Assembly (NCBI GenBank): GCA_034766995.1
Contig: CM068325.1
Coordinates: 1,313,969-1,377,968 of the forward strand
Reading direction: 5' to 3'
Length of the DNA stretch: 64,000 nt
DNA from: Acanthacorydalis orientalis
Taxonomy: Eukaryota > Arthropoda > Insecta > Megaloptera > Corydalidae
The position numbers were made by a program, and so were the translations under genes. Positions 22,330 to 32,874 of this stretch are shown piece by piece; position 1 is the stretch's first letter; every line of letters starts with the position of its first letter. The notes below the pieces were generated by a model. The model saw only the letters and a program-made list of their open reading frames with translations. It was not told the origin of the DNA and made no database searches.

Positions 22330-23620
22330 CGAGGGTGGTCCCAGAAGTACCCGACCTGACCTAGAGATGGCGCTATTTGTTTGAAAAATATCGCTGCATT
22401 AGAAAGTACACAATCTATAAAGCATATGTTTCAAGTTTGAGGACACCACATTGTTTAGTGTTTGTTTGGCAGCCATCAATAGTGAACGTTTTCAGTGAAT
22501 TTGTGAAAATGGAGAAAATTGGTCATCGTTACGTGATACAATACTTTTATTTGAAAGACCTCAGCCCAACCAATATAAAAGCTGAACTGGATTCTACTCT
22601 GGGTGAATCTGATCCTTCGTTTACAACAGTGAAATATTGGGTAGCAGAGTTTAAACGAGGCCGTACGAGCTGCCAAGACAAGCATCACAGTGGTCGAGCA
22701 AATGAGGTGACGACTCCAGAAATGGTGAAGAAAATCCACAAAGCGGTACTGGATGATCGTCGACTGAAAGTGCGCGAGCTAGCAGACATAGTAGGCATTT
22801 CAAAAAGTGCGGTACGTTGCGTATTATCTGAAAATTTGGACATGAGAAAGCTGTGTGCAAAATGAGTGCCGCGTTTGCTCACACTCGAGCAAAAACAGTG
22901 TCGTGAAGATGTTTCAATTGAGTGTTTAGCGAAGTTTCACAGCGACAAAGCAGAATTTTTGCGCCGTTTCATAACCATGGATGAAACATGGGTCCATCAC
23001 TTCACACCCGAGACAAAAGAACAATTAAAACAATGGACTGAAAAGGGAGAACCGGCTCCAAAGAACGCGAAGACCGTTTCATCTGCAGGCAAGGTCATGG
23101 CGTCGGTTTTTTGGGATGCGCGGGGGATAATTTTCATTGACTATCTTGAAAAAGGAAAAACTATCAACGGCGAGTATTATGCGAACTTATTGCAACGTTT
23201 GAGCGAAGAAATCAAGCAAAACGGCCGCATTTGGCTAAGAAGAAAGTGCTGTTTCATCAAGACAATGCACCAGCTCACAAATCCGTTATTGCAATGGTCA
23301 AAATTAATGAATTAAAGTTTGAATTGCTACCTCATGCTTGCTATTCGCCAGATTTAGCCCCCTCGAATTATTTTCTGTTCTTAAACTTGAAAAAATGGCT
23401 CCGTGGTCAAAGATTTCCCAACGATGAAGAAATGATGTCGGCAGTTAATGGGTATTTTGAGGAGCAAGACAGTTCTTATTATAAAAAGAGTATCGAACTT
23501 ATTGAACATCGCTGGGAAAAGTGTATAGAGCTGAAAGGAGATTATGTTGAAAAATAAATATTTTTTTCCAAAATTTTTTTGTTTTCTTTGTTGGGTCGGG
23601 TACTTCTGGGACCAGCCTCG
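22330..23620 (+). mobile_element. Mariner copy 1 (irritans-like family), inactivated
   Basis: 1,291 bp flanked by TA duplications, inside a (TA)n tract. Inverted termini of about 26-28 bp start cgagggtggtcccagaagta. The transposase frame begins at ATG 22509. It is broken by TGA at 22863-22865, where other copies have Trp in the WVPRLL motif, and by loss of one A in the run near 23215-23222. The catalytic blocks MDETWVHHF and HQDNAPAHK are still readable, but the protein cannot be made. Confidence 0.9.
22509..23557 (+). pseudogene. Mariner transposase, copy 1 (nonsense and frameshift)
   Basis: The N-terminal HTH part (22509-22862) and the catalytic part (22866 to about 23215, then 23231-23557 in another frame) align with the intact copies at 30051 and 37753. 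Third-aspartate region: PDLAPSNYFL here, so the last catalytic Asp is Asn. This copy thus has three independent inactivating changes. Confidence 0.85.
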
Positions 23621-23689
23621 TATATATATATAAATTTCTGATAAAATTTTGCAAGCATATTTCTAAAAAAAATGTTCCAGTGATCGAAA

Positions 23690-24318
23690 TAAGAGACGGA
23701 CTCGAGCGAAGAGGTTACATCACTCCTGCCAACATCGAAGATTAATTAAAATGTAGTCTAGTTTATACGAAGTTTCATCGGACACTTTTCTGGCGCGCCG
23801 ATCGTATCTATTTACATGGACGACGTGGCGAATGGAGTCTGCAAGCACGAATAAATTCATTATACGTTCGAGTCCACGGGAACCTGTCGAAAAATCTGAT
23901 GAAAATTGCCTGCGATCCAGTTTACTTTCGTTCGGGTTTCTCTTGAGCAGTCATCAGTTGATTTTGTAACTCTCGCCAGTTTCATTCGAGTCGGTCTCGT
24001 CACGCGCCACCGTGCGACGTGACTCTGCCAGTTCTCTCCGTCGTGTCTTCAATTCGCCGGATCGAGTAGGTGAATGGGAGCGCGAGGGAGAGAACGAGTC
24101 GTCAACACACCACCGTTCTTGCACTCGACGAGACGTCTTAAACAGCCATGAATCGATCGTCGAGGAGTGGTCGTTCGACGACTGTCGACCACGTATCCAT
24201 CGAGTGGATAGCAGCGTCAGAGCGAAGAACCGTGCCCGGTAATGGAAACGACGGCACCGCGTGAGAAAAGAGACGAAGAAGCAGCTACAGAAATCCGGTC
24301 CTGCGGTACACACACACA

Positions 24319-24363
<45 letters not shown>

Positions 24364-24640
24364 ATATATAATACCTTCTGGCACATGATAGACTGCAAAG
24401 CGACAAAACTTCGTGACAGATCGAGGAAAAGGCCATACATTCGGTCACTATAGTTGACATGCTCGCCTGTACGTTCGCCCAGAGAAATCTTCTTCCATGG
24501 AACATTGCCACGAAGCCCTGGTGACTGAACGTCGTTGATCGTGGTCGCCTGTCCAGTCAGCGTCGCCGTACGCCACAAGTTTCATTCTTCGCGCGTTGAG
24601 TACTCGTACTCTTTTTGTCTAGTGTACCATTCAAGCAAAG
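23690..24640. other. Low-repeat segment with a possible coding exon on the minus strand
   Basis: GC-balanced sequence, unlike its AT-rich surroundings, with a (TG)n tract at 24310-24362. On the minus strand, 24578 to about 24376 is open (NVPWKKISLGERTGEHV, then DRMYGLFLDLSRSFVAL) and is followed by a donor-like gtatta. On the plus strand 24012-24242 is also open (76 codons). I recognise neither product. The segment may be an exon or promoter region of a host gene; the evidence is composition and open frame only. Confidence 0.25.
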
Positions 24641-25364
24641 AAGCACTCTTTTTGCGGCTGGCCAGTGTCTTTGTGTGAATATATAAATTCTTGTACATAT
24701 CACGTTACGGTTCCCGCGAAAAAATTTTCTTCACTACAAAAAATTCGCATTCCATCTGCATTTAACCATACGAAAAGTATTTCAATGAAACTGTATTTCA
24801 AATATTCAAAAGTTTTCGGTTTTATTATTTCTATAAAGAAACAAAGGTGAAATTTATTTACTACTTTCTCTGAGGGAAAATTTCACTGAATAGTCAGCGT
24901 ACGTTGCCACTTCTACACCGCGTTGGGCTTGCAGATATGTCGAAGATCTACCGAACCTAATCTAATACAAATACAAAAAGCTGAACCCATTCTAGGTAAA
25001 TTTGTAGTCCAAATCGTACACTCGCCGGTAAAATCTGAAGGATATGTTATTTTCCAATATATGTGGAGGGGAGGGGTAATCAAATCCTCAAACTTTTGCT
25101 TGTTCCGTTAGGAGTCTCTTATTACTTCCGCTCTGATCTCCGGCAATTGCATGTCCCGAATGTCCTTTTTCGACATATCACGTCCAATATATGATGATGG
25201 ATTCTATCTTATTCTATCTTGAATCGACTGTTTTCCCGAGATGACTCGAGTCTGGTTTCTCTGCTTTGTCCAAATTTCTTTCCAGCGCCATGTTGTGAGG
25301 ACTTCTTCCATTGCAGTGAGCCATATCAATTTTGCGTTCGTGTGACTCGACCGAGATTGCAATC

Positions 25365-25950
25365 TGTTTTTTCCATGTCTTGGGAGTGTTTTCCACAGTA
25401 TCCGTTCCGCTCTTATGAGTTTGGCGATATTTTTTCCATGTCCAGGAGGTGTCTTCCTCGCTATCTGGCTTCCAATGTTATGAGATGGGAAATATCTTTT
25501 TCATGACCAGGAGATATTTTCCGTGTCATTTTGCTTCTTATGAGATGTGGGCAAGATTCAACGTAGTCGGCGATTTCCTGATCTACACATACGCTTGACG
25601 ACCAGGAATCCAAGTCTTTTCGTCGAGTGGGGAATCATAGGCTTCTCGACGGCGATCTAAGATGTTCTAGTGTCTCTCTGGTCCGTTCACTGTCCGGAGT
25701 CATTACTATTTGATATCTTTTTTCCATATCCCCGGGAGGTGATTCCCTCCGTATCCGTTTCTCTCTTATGAGATGGCGTTTTTTTCCATGTCCAGGAGGT
25801 GCGTTCCTCCGTATCATATGCCCTCTTATGAGATGGGCGATATTTTTTCCATGTCAGAGAGGTGTCTTCCTCCGTATCCCGTCTGCTATTATGAAACTGC
25901 CGATATTTTCTCCCCCTTCGGGAGTTGTCTTCCTCTGTATTCGACGATTT
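25365..25950. repeat. ~67 bp minisatellite
   Basis: Repeated unit about 67 bp: ttttttccatgtccaggag, gtgtcttcctccgtatcc, then cttatgagatgggcgata. Units start near 25365, 25432 and 25498, then near 25718, 25785, 25846 and 25912. A non-repeat segment (about 25560-25700) interrupts it. Within each unit GGAGG and CCTCC are separated by 6-8 bases and could pair. Confidence 0.75.
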
Positions 25951-26129
25951 AAATTAAACTGGCAGTGATTTAAATTCAAATTACACTTAAGGGAGCTCCA
26001 AATATATAATGAATACGTTCAATAAGAGCAGATTTACATTTAAATATTATTTTAGAGTTCCATGATGCATTAGTAATGAAAACAAATCTGTCAAGAATAT
26101 TCATATAATAGATGATTTTTGGTTGAGTG

Positions 26130-26745
26130 GCCGATATTTTATCGCTTTCGGATCCAGATGATTCCATCGTGGATGCGGAAAGCGATAGATCTGATTTATG
26201 GCTCTCGGAGGAGCCTTCTCTTTTTTATCTGGCTCGCTTCCGGTCAGATTGGGGATAGGATGTACCGCTTTGGGAGTCTTTGGAACTGACTCCCTCGGTT
26301 TTTCAAATTTTTCCTTCTGGACTTTTTATTATTGTTGTTTTGACGACGGACAGTTTCTCGAAAGACACGGTAAAGGGCACTGCAGATAGGGCTTCAGCGA
26401 GCGCTGGAGTCGCAGCAGTCTGCGTATTCATGTCCGGTGTCTGCGTTCAAGTTCTCGCTGTTGGACGTTGTTTCGATACAACGTGAGCAAAAGATGTCTG
26501 AAGCGCGACTGGAGTTATTTGAATAGTTTCCTAGCTTCGCCGATCGAGATCCTTTAAACGGTTTTAATCCCTTGAATCGCACGTTCCTCCTTATACTTTG
26601 GGCAGTGGCGCCCGCCTCAATTCACACAGGTCATTGGTTCCTTACAGATGGAACCCAAGTGAACTGGTTTGCCACAAACGCAAATCGATGTCTTTGCGGT
26701 GCGTCGGTCATAAATATGATCGAATTTCTGACAGTGGAAATATTG
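26130..26745 (-). pseudogene. Antisense fragment of LINE ORF1
   Basis: On the minus strand this matches LINE ORF1 from the first zinc knuckle (about 10170) to near its C-terminus (about 10810). Cysteine-knuckle codons are readable (VCGKPVHLGSICKEPMTC on the minus strand at about 26690-26625), as is the Ser-rich tail near 26160. Several indels break the frame. It ends abruptly at 26745 within the first CCHC knuckle and is fused there to the dispersed repeat 26745-26900. Confidence 0.8.
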
Positions 26746-26900
26746 TTTCAATGAAATAATCTTAAGCGTTTGGCACACATACATTAGCGTTTCGAACTGA
26801 GGGGTGATTAGAATGCAAGTCCGCAAACGGGGTGTGTTCTTAATTTATAGTTTGTGTTCAGGTGCTAATGACCTTAGTTGTCGATGCCGCCCTAAATCTC
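26745..26900. repeat. Second copy of the dispersed repeat at 14810-14975
   Basis: Same orientation as the first copy: attgtttcaatgaaataatc, cgtttggcacacatacatta, caaacggggtgtgtt and a gctaatgacc block. It abuts the antisense LINE ORF1 fragment without any spacer. Confidence 0.75.
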
Positions 26901-26934
26901 CAATAACTCACAACGGGCCGGTCTCCGACAGATT

Positions 26935-27200
26935 ATCATTTTTTTTAAACATCCGTGTAATTTTCTACGAGAGGTTTTCAAAAATCAAACATCGGCTCAA
27001 AGCAATTTGATGAATCCGTTAATTCCAGGACTCCGGTATTATATCTTGTGGCAACAAGCACACTTGTTTCCCTTTGGGAGAAATGTGTGCAGGTCAGTGG
27101 TCTTCACGTTTTATAGAAATATATTTTTTAACTGATGACGTGTCTTTATACCCGATACGTAAAAATCGCAATTATTTTTGCACCAACCTTATAATTATGT
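26935..27200 (+). pseudogene. 3' end of a cecropia-type mariner, heavily decayed
   Basis: The segment at 26937-27060 matches the transposase C-terminal region at 55670-55800 (a ttttttaaacat block, tttctacgagag, then ccgttaattccaggactcc). It ends with gcaattatttttgcaccaac, the terminus also seen at 56215-56240 and typical of cecropia-type mariners such as Hsmar1. Only the last ~250 bp of the element remains. Confidence 0.65.
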
Positions 27201-27951
27201 TTACATGTTATGCCATGAAATGATATACATACATATAGTTTTTTTTACTTGCGATTCTGAAACACCATTCTGTTTATAGTTGTATCACAACGGTATAGAA
27301 GGCGTCGTCCATCACGTTGATCACCGAAATAAATTCTTTACTTTATTGATTAGGTAACTTGTTTAGGTAACAGACATTTTGGACAGATACAAATTGAAAG
27401 AAAATGTATTTAGGAATTGAATATTTTTTTATTAATGTTCCAATAATACAGATAGACAGGACAATAACAATGTTTATATATGGATAAAAAAACAAGTATT
27501 TACATATACAAAATATATTGAAAATTCAATTAAATCACTGTTAATAATTTGCAGACTATTCTTTACTTTACTTACAGTTCATAAAAATAAGTCGTCATTT
27601 GTTGCATAGCTCACTGTAAGACAAGTATGAGAACAATTCTTCCCTCTTGTAATCTTGACATGTGACATACAGTACAAATGAAATTAATTGGTAGCGAAGT
27701 GTAAAAATAACTCGTTAAGATAGAAATGAAGCAACAGTGTGCTGAAGAGAATAGTTTTATAATTGCGAATGATTAAAATTGAAAAATTACATTGGAAAAA
27801 CATGTTCAACACGCCAAAAGCTGAATTTACTAATATCCTCAATAAAAAAAAAATAGATTAAGGAAAAATCTCTACACACGAGACCGATATTAGAGAAATA
27901 AGTCAGTTGGATTCAATCAGTAAATAATATCAATTTCTACTAAACCAACAG

Positions 27952-28017
<66 letters not shown>

Positions 28018-28350
28018 GTATATATATTAACAAACAATCGCCTCATTATGTTGTCTACAACAAAAATTATATTAAATCGATGAAAAGAACATCGAAACAA
28101 AATTTTGCTATAACAAACATTAATGTTATATGTACAGCCATTCGGTTTGAATTTTGTTAAATTCAATTAAACATATTTTTCTGTCGAACAATGCACGTGA
28201 ATAAAATAAATACTTTTTAATTATTTATCATCACCGTCAGTATATCTCTGTGAGTGTCGATATATATGAATATTTTCGATTTTCAAGAATTGGCCACAAA
28301 CACTTGCTACTATTTATATAATGTTAGGATTATTCGAGTTCAGAGAACAG
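27201..28350. other. AT-rich intergenic DNA with (TA)n
   Basis: No gene that I can support. A (TA)n microsatellite occupies 27955-28030. The remaining sequence is unique AT-rich DNA downstream (in gene orientation) of the ankyrin gene and presumably includes its 3' UTR; aataaa-like motifs on the minus strand occur near 28200. Confidence 0.5.
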
Positions 28351-28360
28351 AAAATATAAT

Positions 28361-29428
28361 TTATCGACGTACTCCTTTCGAAATCAATAACCGTTCAATA
28401 TCAACGACGTTTTCATTCCTATTCAGTTTCAAATGATGTAAGGCTGTGCGGTTTCTGTAGTCGACCGCGCGAATGTCTGCTCGCAACTCTGCGATTAAAT
28501 ACTCGCAGAAGGCTGTAGTACCGAATGCGCATGCGGTGAGGAGCGGTGTAAATCCGTCTTTATCCCGTGCTTCGATCGAAAGACCCTTCGAGATCAATAA
28601 TTTTACAATGTCGACGACGTCTTCATTCCTATTACGCGCCAAACTGTGTAAGGCTGTGCGCTTTCTGTAGCCGAGTGCGAGAATATCTGCTCGCAACTCT
28701 GCGATGAAGTACTCGCAGAATGTTCGAGTGCCGAACGCGCATGCGGTGAGGAACGGTGTTAGCTCGTGTTTAGTGCGAGCTTCAATCGAGGTGCCTCTGG
28801 TGACCAATTTATTCACAAATTGGTTTTTCCCTTCGATGCAAGATTTCACTAACGCGTGCAGAATTGTCTCCTCGTGATCGTCGACAGCGAAAATATCTGC
28901 ACGTTCTGCGTTCAATAAACATTCGAAAATCGAATTCGGCGTGAATTCAGCTGCGCAATGAAGCGGAGTTTTATCGCAATTATTTCTGGCGTTGACTAAA
29001 TTCGAACTAGATAAAAGTTTCACTGTTTCCACTAAGCCGGCTAGTTCTTCGGGTATACGTGCGAGCAAATGTAGAACGGTGTCTTCATTAGAACCGTACT
29101 TGTGTGCGAGGTTTACGTTCGCTTCTTCTATTAAATATTTCGAGAGAGACACGTGTCCCCGAGAGGCTGCGTAGTATAACGTCGTCTTTCCGTCCTCGTC
29201 TGTCTCGTTGACGAACGCATCTCTGTGACCGACGTCCGTGCTTTCTATCAGTGTTCTTACTCTTGCTGTATTGCCCTGCTTCGACGCTCCGAACAATAAC
29301 TTAATTTTTTCATGACAGCACTGTTCGCACGGGAATTCAAACAATCTATCGCCGGCCGTGGAAATGTTTTCGGATTCCTCTACGCCGCGGTCACTTTTTA
29401 AATTTTCATCGCTCGATGACAATTCCAT
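28361..29428 (-). CDS. Ankyrin-repeat protein (355 aa, single-exon frame)
   Basis: An uninterrupted frame from ATG at 29428 to TAA at 28361. After a ~45-residue acidic/Ser-rich N-terminus with FEFPCEQCCHEK come roughly eight to nine ankyrin repeats with consensus features (GKTTLYYAASRGHVSLSKYL, NCDKTPLHCAAE, GFTPLLTACAFG, RTALHSLARNR). Ankyrin repeats bind partner proteins; no catalytic domain is visible. The last 130 residues are a tandem duplication of a 66-residue, two-repeat unit with near-identical DNA (about 28633-28830 and 28438-28632). A third unit begins and stops after ISKGVRR, so the C-terminus looks cut short in mid-repeat. The open frame and coding-like composition support a real gene, either intronless or a retrocopy. 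Confidence 0.7.
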   Translation of the reverse strand: MELSSSDENLKSDRGVEESENISTAGDRLFEFPCEQCCHEKIKLLFGASKQGNTARVRTLIESTDVGHRDAFVNETDEDGKTTLYYAASRGHVSLSKYLIEEANVNLAHKYGSNEDTVLHLLARIPEELAGLVETVKLLSSSNLVNARNNCDKTPLHCAAEFTPNSIFECLLNAERADIFAVDDHEETILHALVKSCIEGKNQFVNKLVTRGTSIEARTKHELTPFLTACAFGTRTFCEYFIAELRADILALGYRKRTALHSLARNRNEDVVDIVKLLISKGLSIEARDKDGFTPLLTACAFGTTAFCEYLIAELRADIRAVDYRNRTALHHLKLNRNENVVDIERLLISKGVRR

Positions 29429-29874
29429 AGTGCTTTTTCTGCAAGATAATGAAAATTTAATAACAGTAAAATGTTCGAGACACGTGAAAGTTTACACCGT
29501 CACACACTGGAACGACTTGGAAAACATTAAAGGAATGTTTTTTTTTTGAAGTGAAACTTCTTTAGGCGCTTTTGCAGTAAATTTTCTGTGCCGAGATGAA
29601 AAAGCGAGCGTAACGGAAGTTATCACGAAGTGAAGTGTGTGTCTGTGTGGTGGGGGGGGGGTAGAGAGGTTGGCATATGAGTAGACGGCAGAAGCGAGCG
29701 ACGGTGGGGTTTTAATGCGCATGCGTACAATCCAAAACACACATTTCGTGTTTCAGTTACCATAAGCTCATAGTTCAGTGGTACCAACTGAATCGCCATT
29801 AGAAGAAAGGGAAGTTGACGAAATACAATAATAAAAAAAATTGTTAATTTTCTAGTTCGATTCTTATTGTTTTA

Positions 29875-31165
29875 CGAGGGTGGTCCCAGAAGTACCCGGC
29901 CTGACCTTGAGACGGCGGTAGTTTGAAAAATATCACTATATTAGAAAGTACACAATCTATAAAGCATATGTTTCAAGTTTGAGGACGCCACGTTGTTTAG
30001 TATTTGTTTGGCAGCCATCAATAGTGAACGTTTTCAGTGAATTTGTGAAAATGGCGAAAATTGGTCATCGTTACGTGATACAATACTTTTATTTGAAAGG
30101 CCTCAGCCCGACCAATATAAAAGCTGAACTGGATTCTACTCTGGGTGAGACTGCTCCTTCGTTTACAACAGTGAAATATTGGGTAGCTGAGTTTAAACGA
30201 GGCCGTACGAGCTGCCGAGACAAGCATCGCAGTGGTCGACCAAATGAGGTGACGACTCCAGAAACGGTGAAGAAAATCCACAAAGCGGTACTGGATGATC
30301 GTCGACTGAAAGTGCGCGAGCTAGCAGACATAGTAGGCATTTCAAAAAGTGCGGTACATCGCATATTATCTGAAAATTTGGACATGAGAGTGCTGTGTGC
30401 AAGATGGATGCCGCGTTTGCTCACACTGGAGCAAAAACAGTGTCGTGAAGATGTTTCAATCGAGTGTTTAGCGGAGTTTCACAGCAACAACGCAGAATTT
30501 TTGCGCCGTTTTATAACCATGGATGAAACATGGGTCCATCACTTCACACCCGAGACAAAAGAACAATCAAAACAATGGACTGAAAAGGGAGAACCGGCAC
30601 CAAAGAAGGCGAAGACCGTTTCATCTGCAGGCAAGGTCATGGCATCGGTTTTTTGGGATGCGCGTGGGATAATTTTCATTGACTATCTTGAAAAAGGAAA
30701 AACTGTCGACGGCGAGTATTATGCGAACTTATTGCAACATTTGAGCGAAGAAATCAAACAAAAACGGCCGCATTTGGCTAAGAAGAAAGTGTTGTTTCAT
30801 CAAGACAATGTACCAGCTCACAAATCCGTTATTGCAATGGCCAAAATTAATGAATTAAAGTTTGATTTGCTTTTTCATGCACCCTATTCGCCAGATTTAG
30901 CCCGCTCGGATTATTTTCTGTTCCCAAACTTGAAAAAATGGCTCAGTGGTCAAAGATTTCCCAACGATGAAGAAGTGATGTCGGCAGTTGATGGGTATTT
31001 TGAGGAGCAAGATAGTTCTTATTATAAAAAGGGTATCGAACTTATTGAACATCGATGGGAAAAGTGTGTAGAGCTGAAAAGAGATTATGTTGAAAAATAA
31101 ATATATTATTTTCCAAAATTTTTGTGTTTTCTTTGTTGGGTCGGGTGCTTCTGGGACCACCCTCG
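29875..31165 (+). mobile_element. Mariner copy 2, structurally intact
   Basis: 1,291 bp with TA on both sides (29873-29874 and 31166-31167) and inverted termini starting cgagggtggtcccagaagta at the left and, in reverse complement, cgagggtggtcccagaagca at the right. It contains one uninterrupted transposase frame and is the best-preserved member here with the copy at 37574. Confidence 0.92.
30051..31100 (+). CDS. Mariner transposase, copy 2 (349 aa, intact)
   Basis: Start chosen at ATG 30051 (MAKIGHRYVIQYFYLKGLSP), matching mariner length (~345-350 aa); the frame is also open upstream to 29979. The N-terminal half has two HTH motifs (including SFTTVKYWVAEFKRG and ELADIVGISKSAVHRILS). Mariner signature WMPRLLTLEQKQ stands for the usual WVPRLL. 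DD34D catalytic residues are present: MDETWVHHF, HQDNVPAHK and DLARSDYFLF. The enzyme cuts and pastes its own element at TA. One change, Ala to Val in HQDN-A-PAH, lies next to a catalytic Asp and could reduce activity. Confidence 0.92.
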   Translation: MAKIGHRYVIQYFYLKGLSPTNIKAELDSTLGETAPSFTTVKYWVAEFKRGRTSCRDKHRSGRPNEVTTPETVKKIHKAVLDDRRLKVRELADIVGISKSAVHRILSENLDMRVLCARWMPRLLTLEQKQCREDVSIECLAEFHSNNAEFLRRFITMDETWVHHFTPETKEQSKQWTEKGEPAPKKAKTVSSAGKVMASVFWDARGIIFIDYLEKGKTVDGEYYANLLQHLSEEIKQKRPHLAKKKVLFHQDNVPAHKSVIAMAKINELKFDLLFHAPYSPDLARSDYFLFPNLKKWLSGQRFPNDEEVMSAVDGYFEEQDSSYYKKGIELIEHRWEKCVELKRDYVEK

Positions 31166-31169
31166 TATA

Positions 31170-31735
31170 TATACCATTCTACTCTTATATTAAATTCCTC
31201 CATTTGTTCTCTCTTCTATACTGATTGTTAAAATAACAACGAACAAAAACGAAACCATTCATTTATCATGCTAGTTATATTATTACCACCCACATAGTGA
31301 AGATAACATAAACAGTCGACCTGTTCATCATCACACAGACGATAACTAACATGAACAACTATTCAGTGTTCATCGCCACCCACTTAGAAAACATAACTAG
31401 AGAACAGTTCGGCTAACCGCCACCACCAGCTTGAAGAAGATAATGGAACATGGAGTAAATGAATACTTTTTCAATTCCTGTATGTGTGCGGTTCTTGTCT
31501 TGTGTCTATAAATTCATCGCTATAAATTAACTGCCCAATGAATCTGTACAATCAGATCTCACTTACTTGATACAAGAGTAGTATTCGTAAGCCAGTAATT
31601 TATTAAATACACACTTTTGTATTTGTCGGCCCTACGCTACTCGCTCATACCGCCAATACATTTCCTATTCACGGTTTGTAAACGCGACCAGTTTTTCTAC
31701 GTACGATTTCAGGCAATCGTTGAGGAATGTTTCCG
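31170..31735. other. Unassigned AT-rich spacer
   Basis: No open frame or recognised element. Its composition and the segment ending near 31690 (ttgtcggccctacgctactc) recall a short LTR remnant, but I cannot find a partner repeat in this window. Confidence 0.3.
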
Positions 31736-31737
31736 AA

Positions 31738-32175
31738 TTAATGCAAAAAAATTAAATAATTTCGTGAGAAAAAAAATCGTTTTCTGATATAAAATTGTAA
31801 AAATTTACAAAAAGAGCATCTTTTGAAAAAAAAAACGATAAGAAAATGTTATTTTATTTTTATTTAATTAAATTTTCGAATGAAATGCATTAAATAATTA
31901 TCGAGTGAAGGAAAATAATATACACGGACTGCAAGGATCTAAGAACGTGATGCACTGGTCTAGTGAAGGCGACGCTCTGTCACTTAGATATTAAGGCTAG
32001 ATGACTACGGTAGAAAATCTTTCTGTTATAAAGCCGCTGCGAACACTTTGAAGTCTTTTTTCTCGAAAATGGCTCGGCAGTGCGAGCTAGTACGCCACTA
32101 TATTAATATCTTTGGGGTAAACACTAAGTTTGGTCCTAAATTCAATTTTCGAGGTCGTATCCTCCCCTTGTTATT
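31738..32175 (-). mobile_element. Foldback copy 1 (half element, right arm only)
   Basis: Matches the right half of the palindromic elements at 33098, 46329 and 62912: an A-rich central part, then a tRNA-like block, then ttttctcgaaaatggctcgg, a ctagtacg segment and the terminus aggtcgtatcctccccttgt. The left arm is absent. Its tRNA-like block (about 31930-32010) differs from those of the other copies; on the minus strand it has taagtgacagagcg, an A-box-like motif. Confidence 0.7.
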
Positions 32176-32289
32176 CGTCCAGCAATTTTTAAAATTCAGT
32201 ACAGAAAAAAATAGTGAATCATATAAAAAAAATAGAAAAAGTTGGTTTTGCGCCCGATCGTAAAGACGTTAAAGAAATGGTCGTTCAAT

Positions 32290-32800
32290 TTACTAAAAAA
32301 AGAATCAAATAAACATAACTTTCCTGGCACAACTGAATCAGCTGGTAGTACTTCGTTAAATGGGCTTTTGCGATATATAATATAGAACTAGCTATTCGAA
32401 AGACTGAAGGACTATTACTTACCAGAGCACATGTGAATAGAGAAGATGTTTAAAATGATGATAAAACCAAACTAAATGAAAGAAAAACCTACAAATACTC
32501 GGAAGAGAGACGAGAAAAAACTAAAAAAAAAACAATTTCTTCTTCTTCTGAAACCGGTAAGAAGATAATCGTAACATATGTATCGCAAGAAGAAATTTCA
32601 GATGAAGACTGTGATGAATGTGTAGAGTGTACTGAAAATTGCTCAAGTACGAAATCCAAAGAAGTTCGGTTGCAGTGTACAAAATGTTCAGGCTGATTAC
32701 ATGAACCTTGTGATAAGTATGATCCGCTCTGTGACCGTTGTGGTCGAAACGTCAAGCGAGAAGCTTTAAAGAAGAAATCATTTATCATTATTATCAAATA
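32290..32800 (+). pseudogene. Fragment of a pogo/jerky-type DDE transposase
   Basis: A readable segment IELAIRKTEGLLLTRAHVNRE resembles the N-terminal part of pogo/jerky transposases (xLRKPExTSLARA pattern). Directly after it comes an acidic, Cys-rich tail (DCDECVECTENCSS..., LQCTKCSG, LHEPCDKYDPLCDRCGR) like the C-terminal zinc-binding tail of such proteins. Everything between, including the DDE core, is missing, and stops occur near 32450 and 32697. The assignment is from motif recall and moderately certain. Confidence 0.5.
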
Positions 32801-32874
32801 CTTTTGTATTTTTGTTCCTCATTCTTATAATTTATCATTTTCAATTAAATTTCGTCATATTTTATGAAAAATAG

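Noticed and set aside
22476..22882. Minus-strand frames over each mariner copy (for example 22476-22739, 30018-30424, 37720-38126 and 53447-53913)
   Set aside because: Present identically in all copies as the antisense of the transposase; no independent protein signature.
24285..24511. His/Thr-repeat stretch in the minus-strand frames
   Set aside because: A translated (TG)n microsatellite; only the part above about 24370 was considered as a possible exon.
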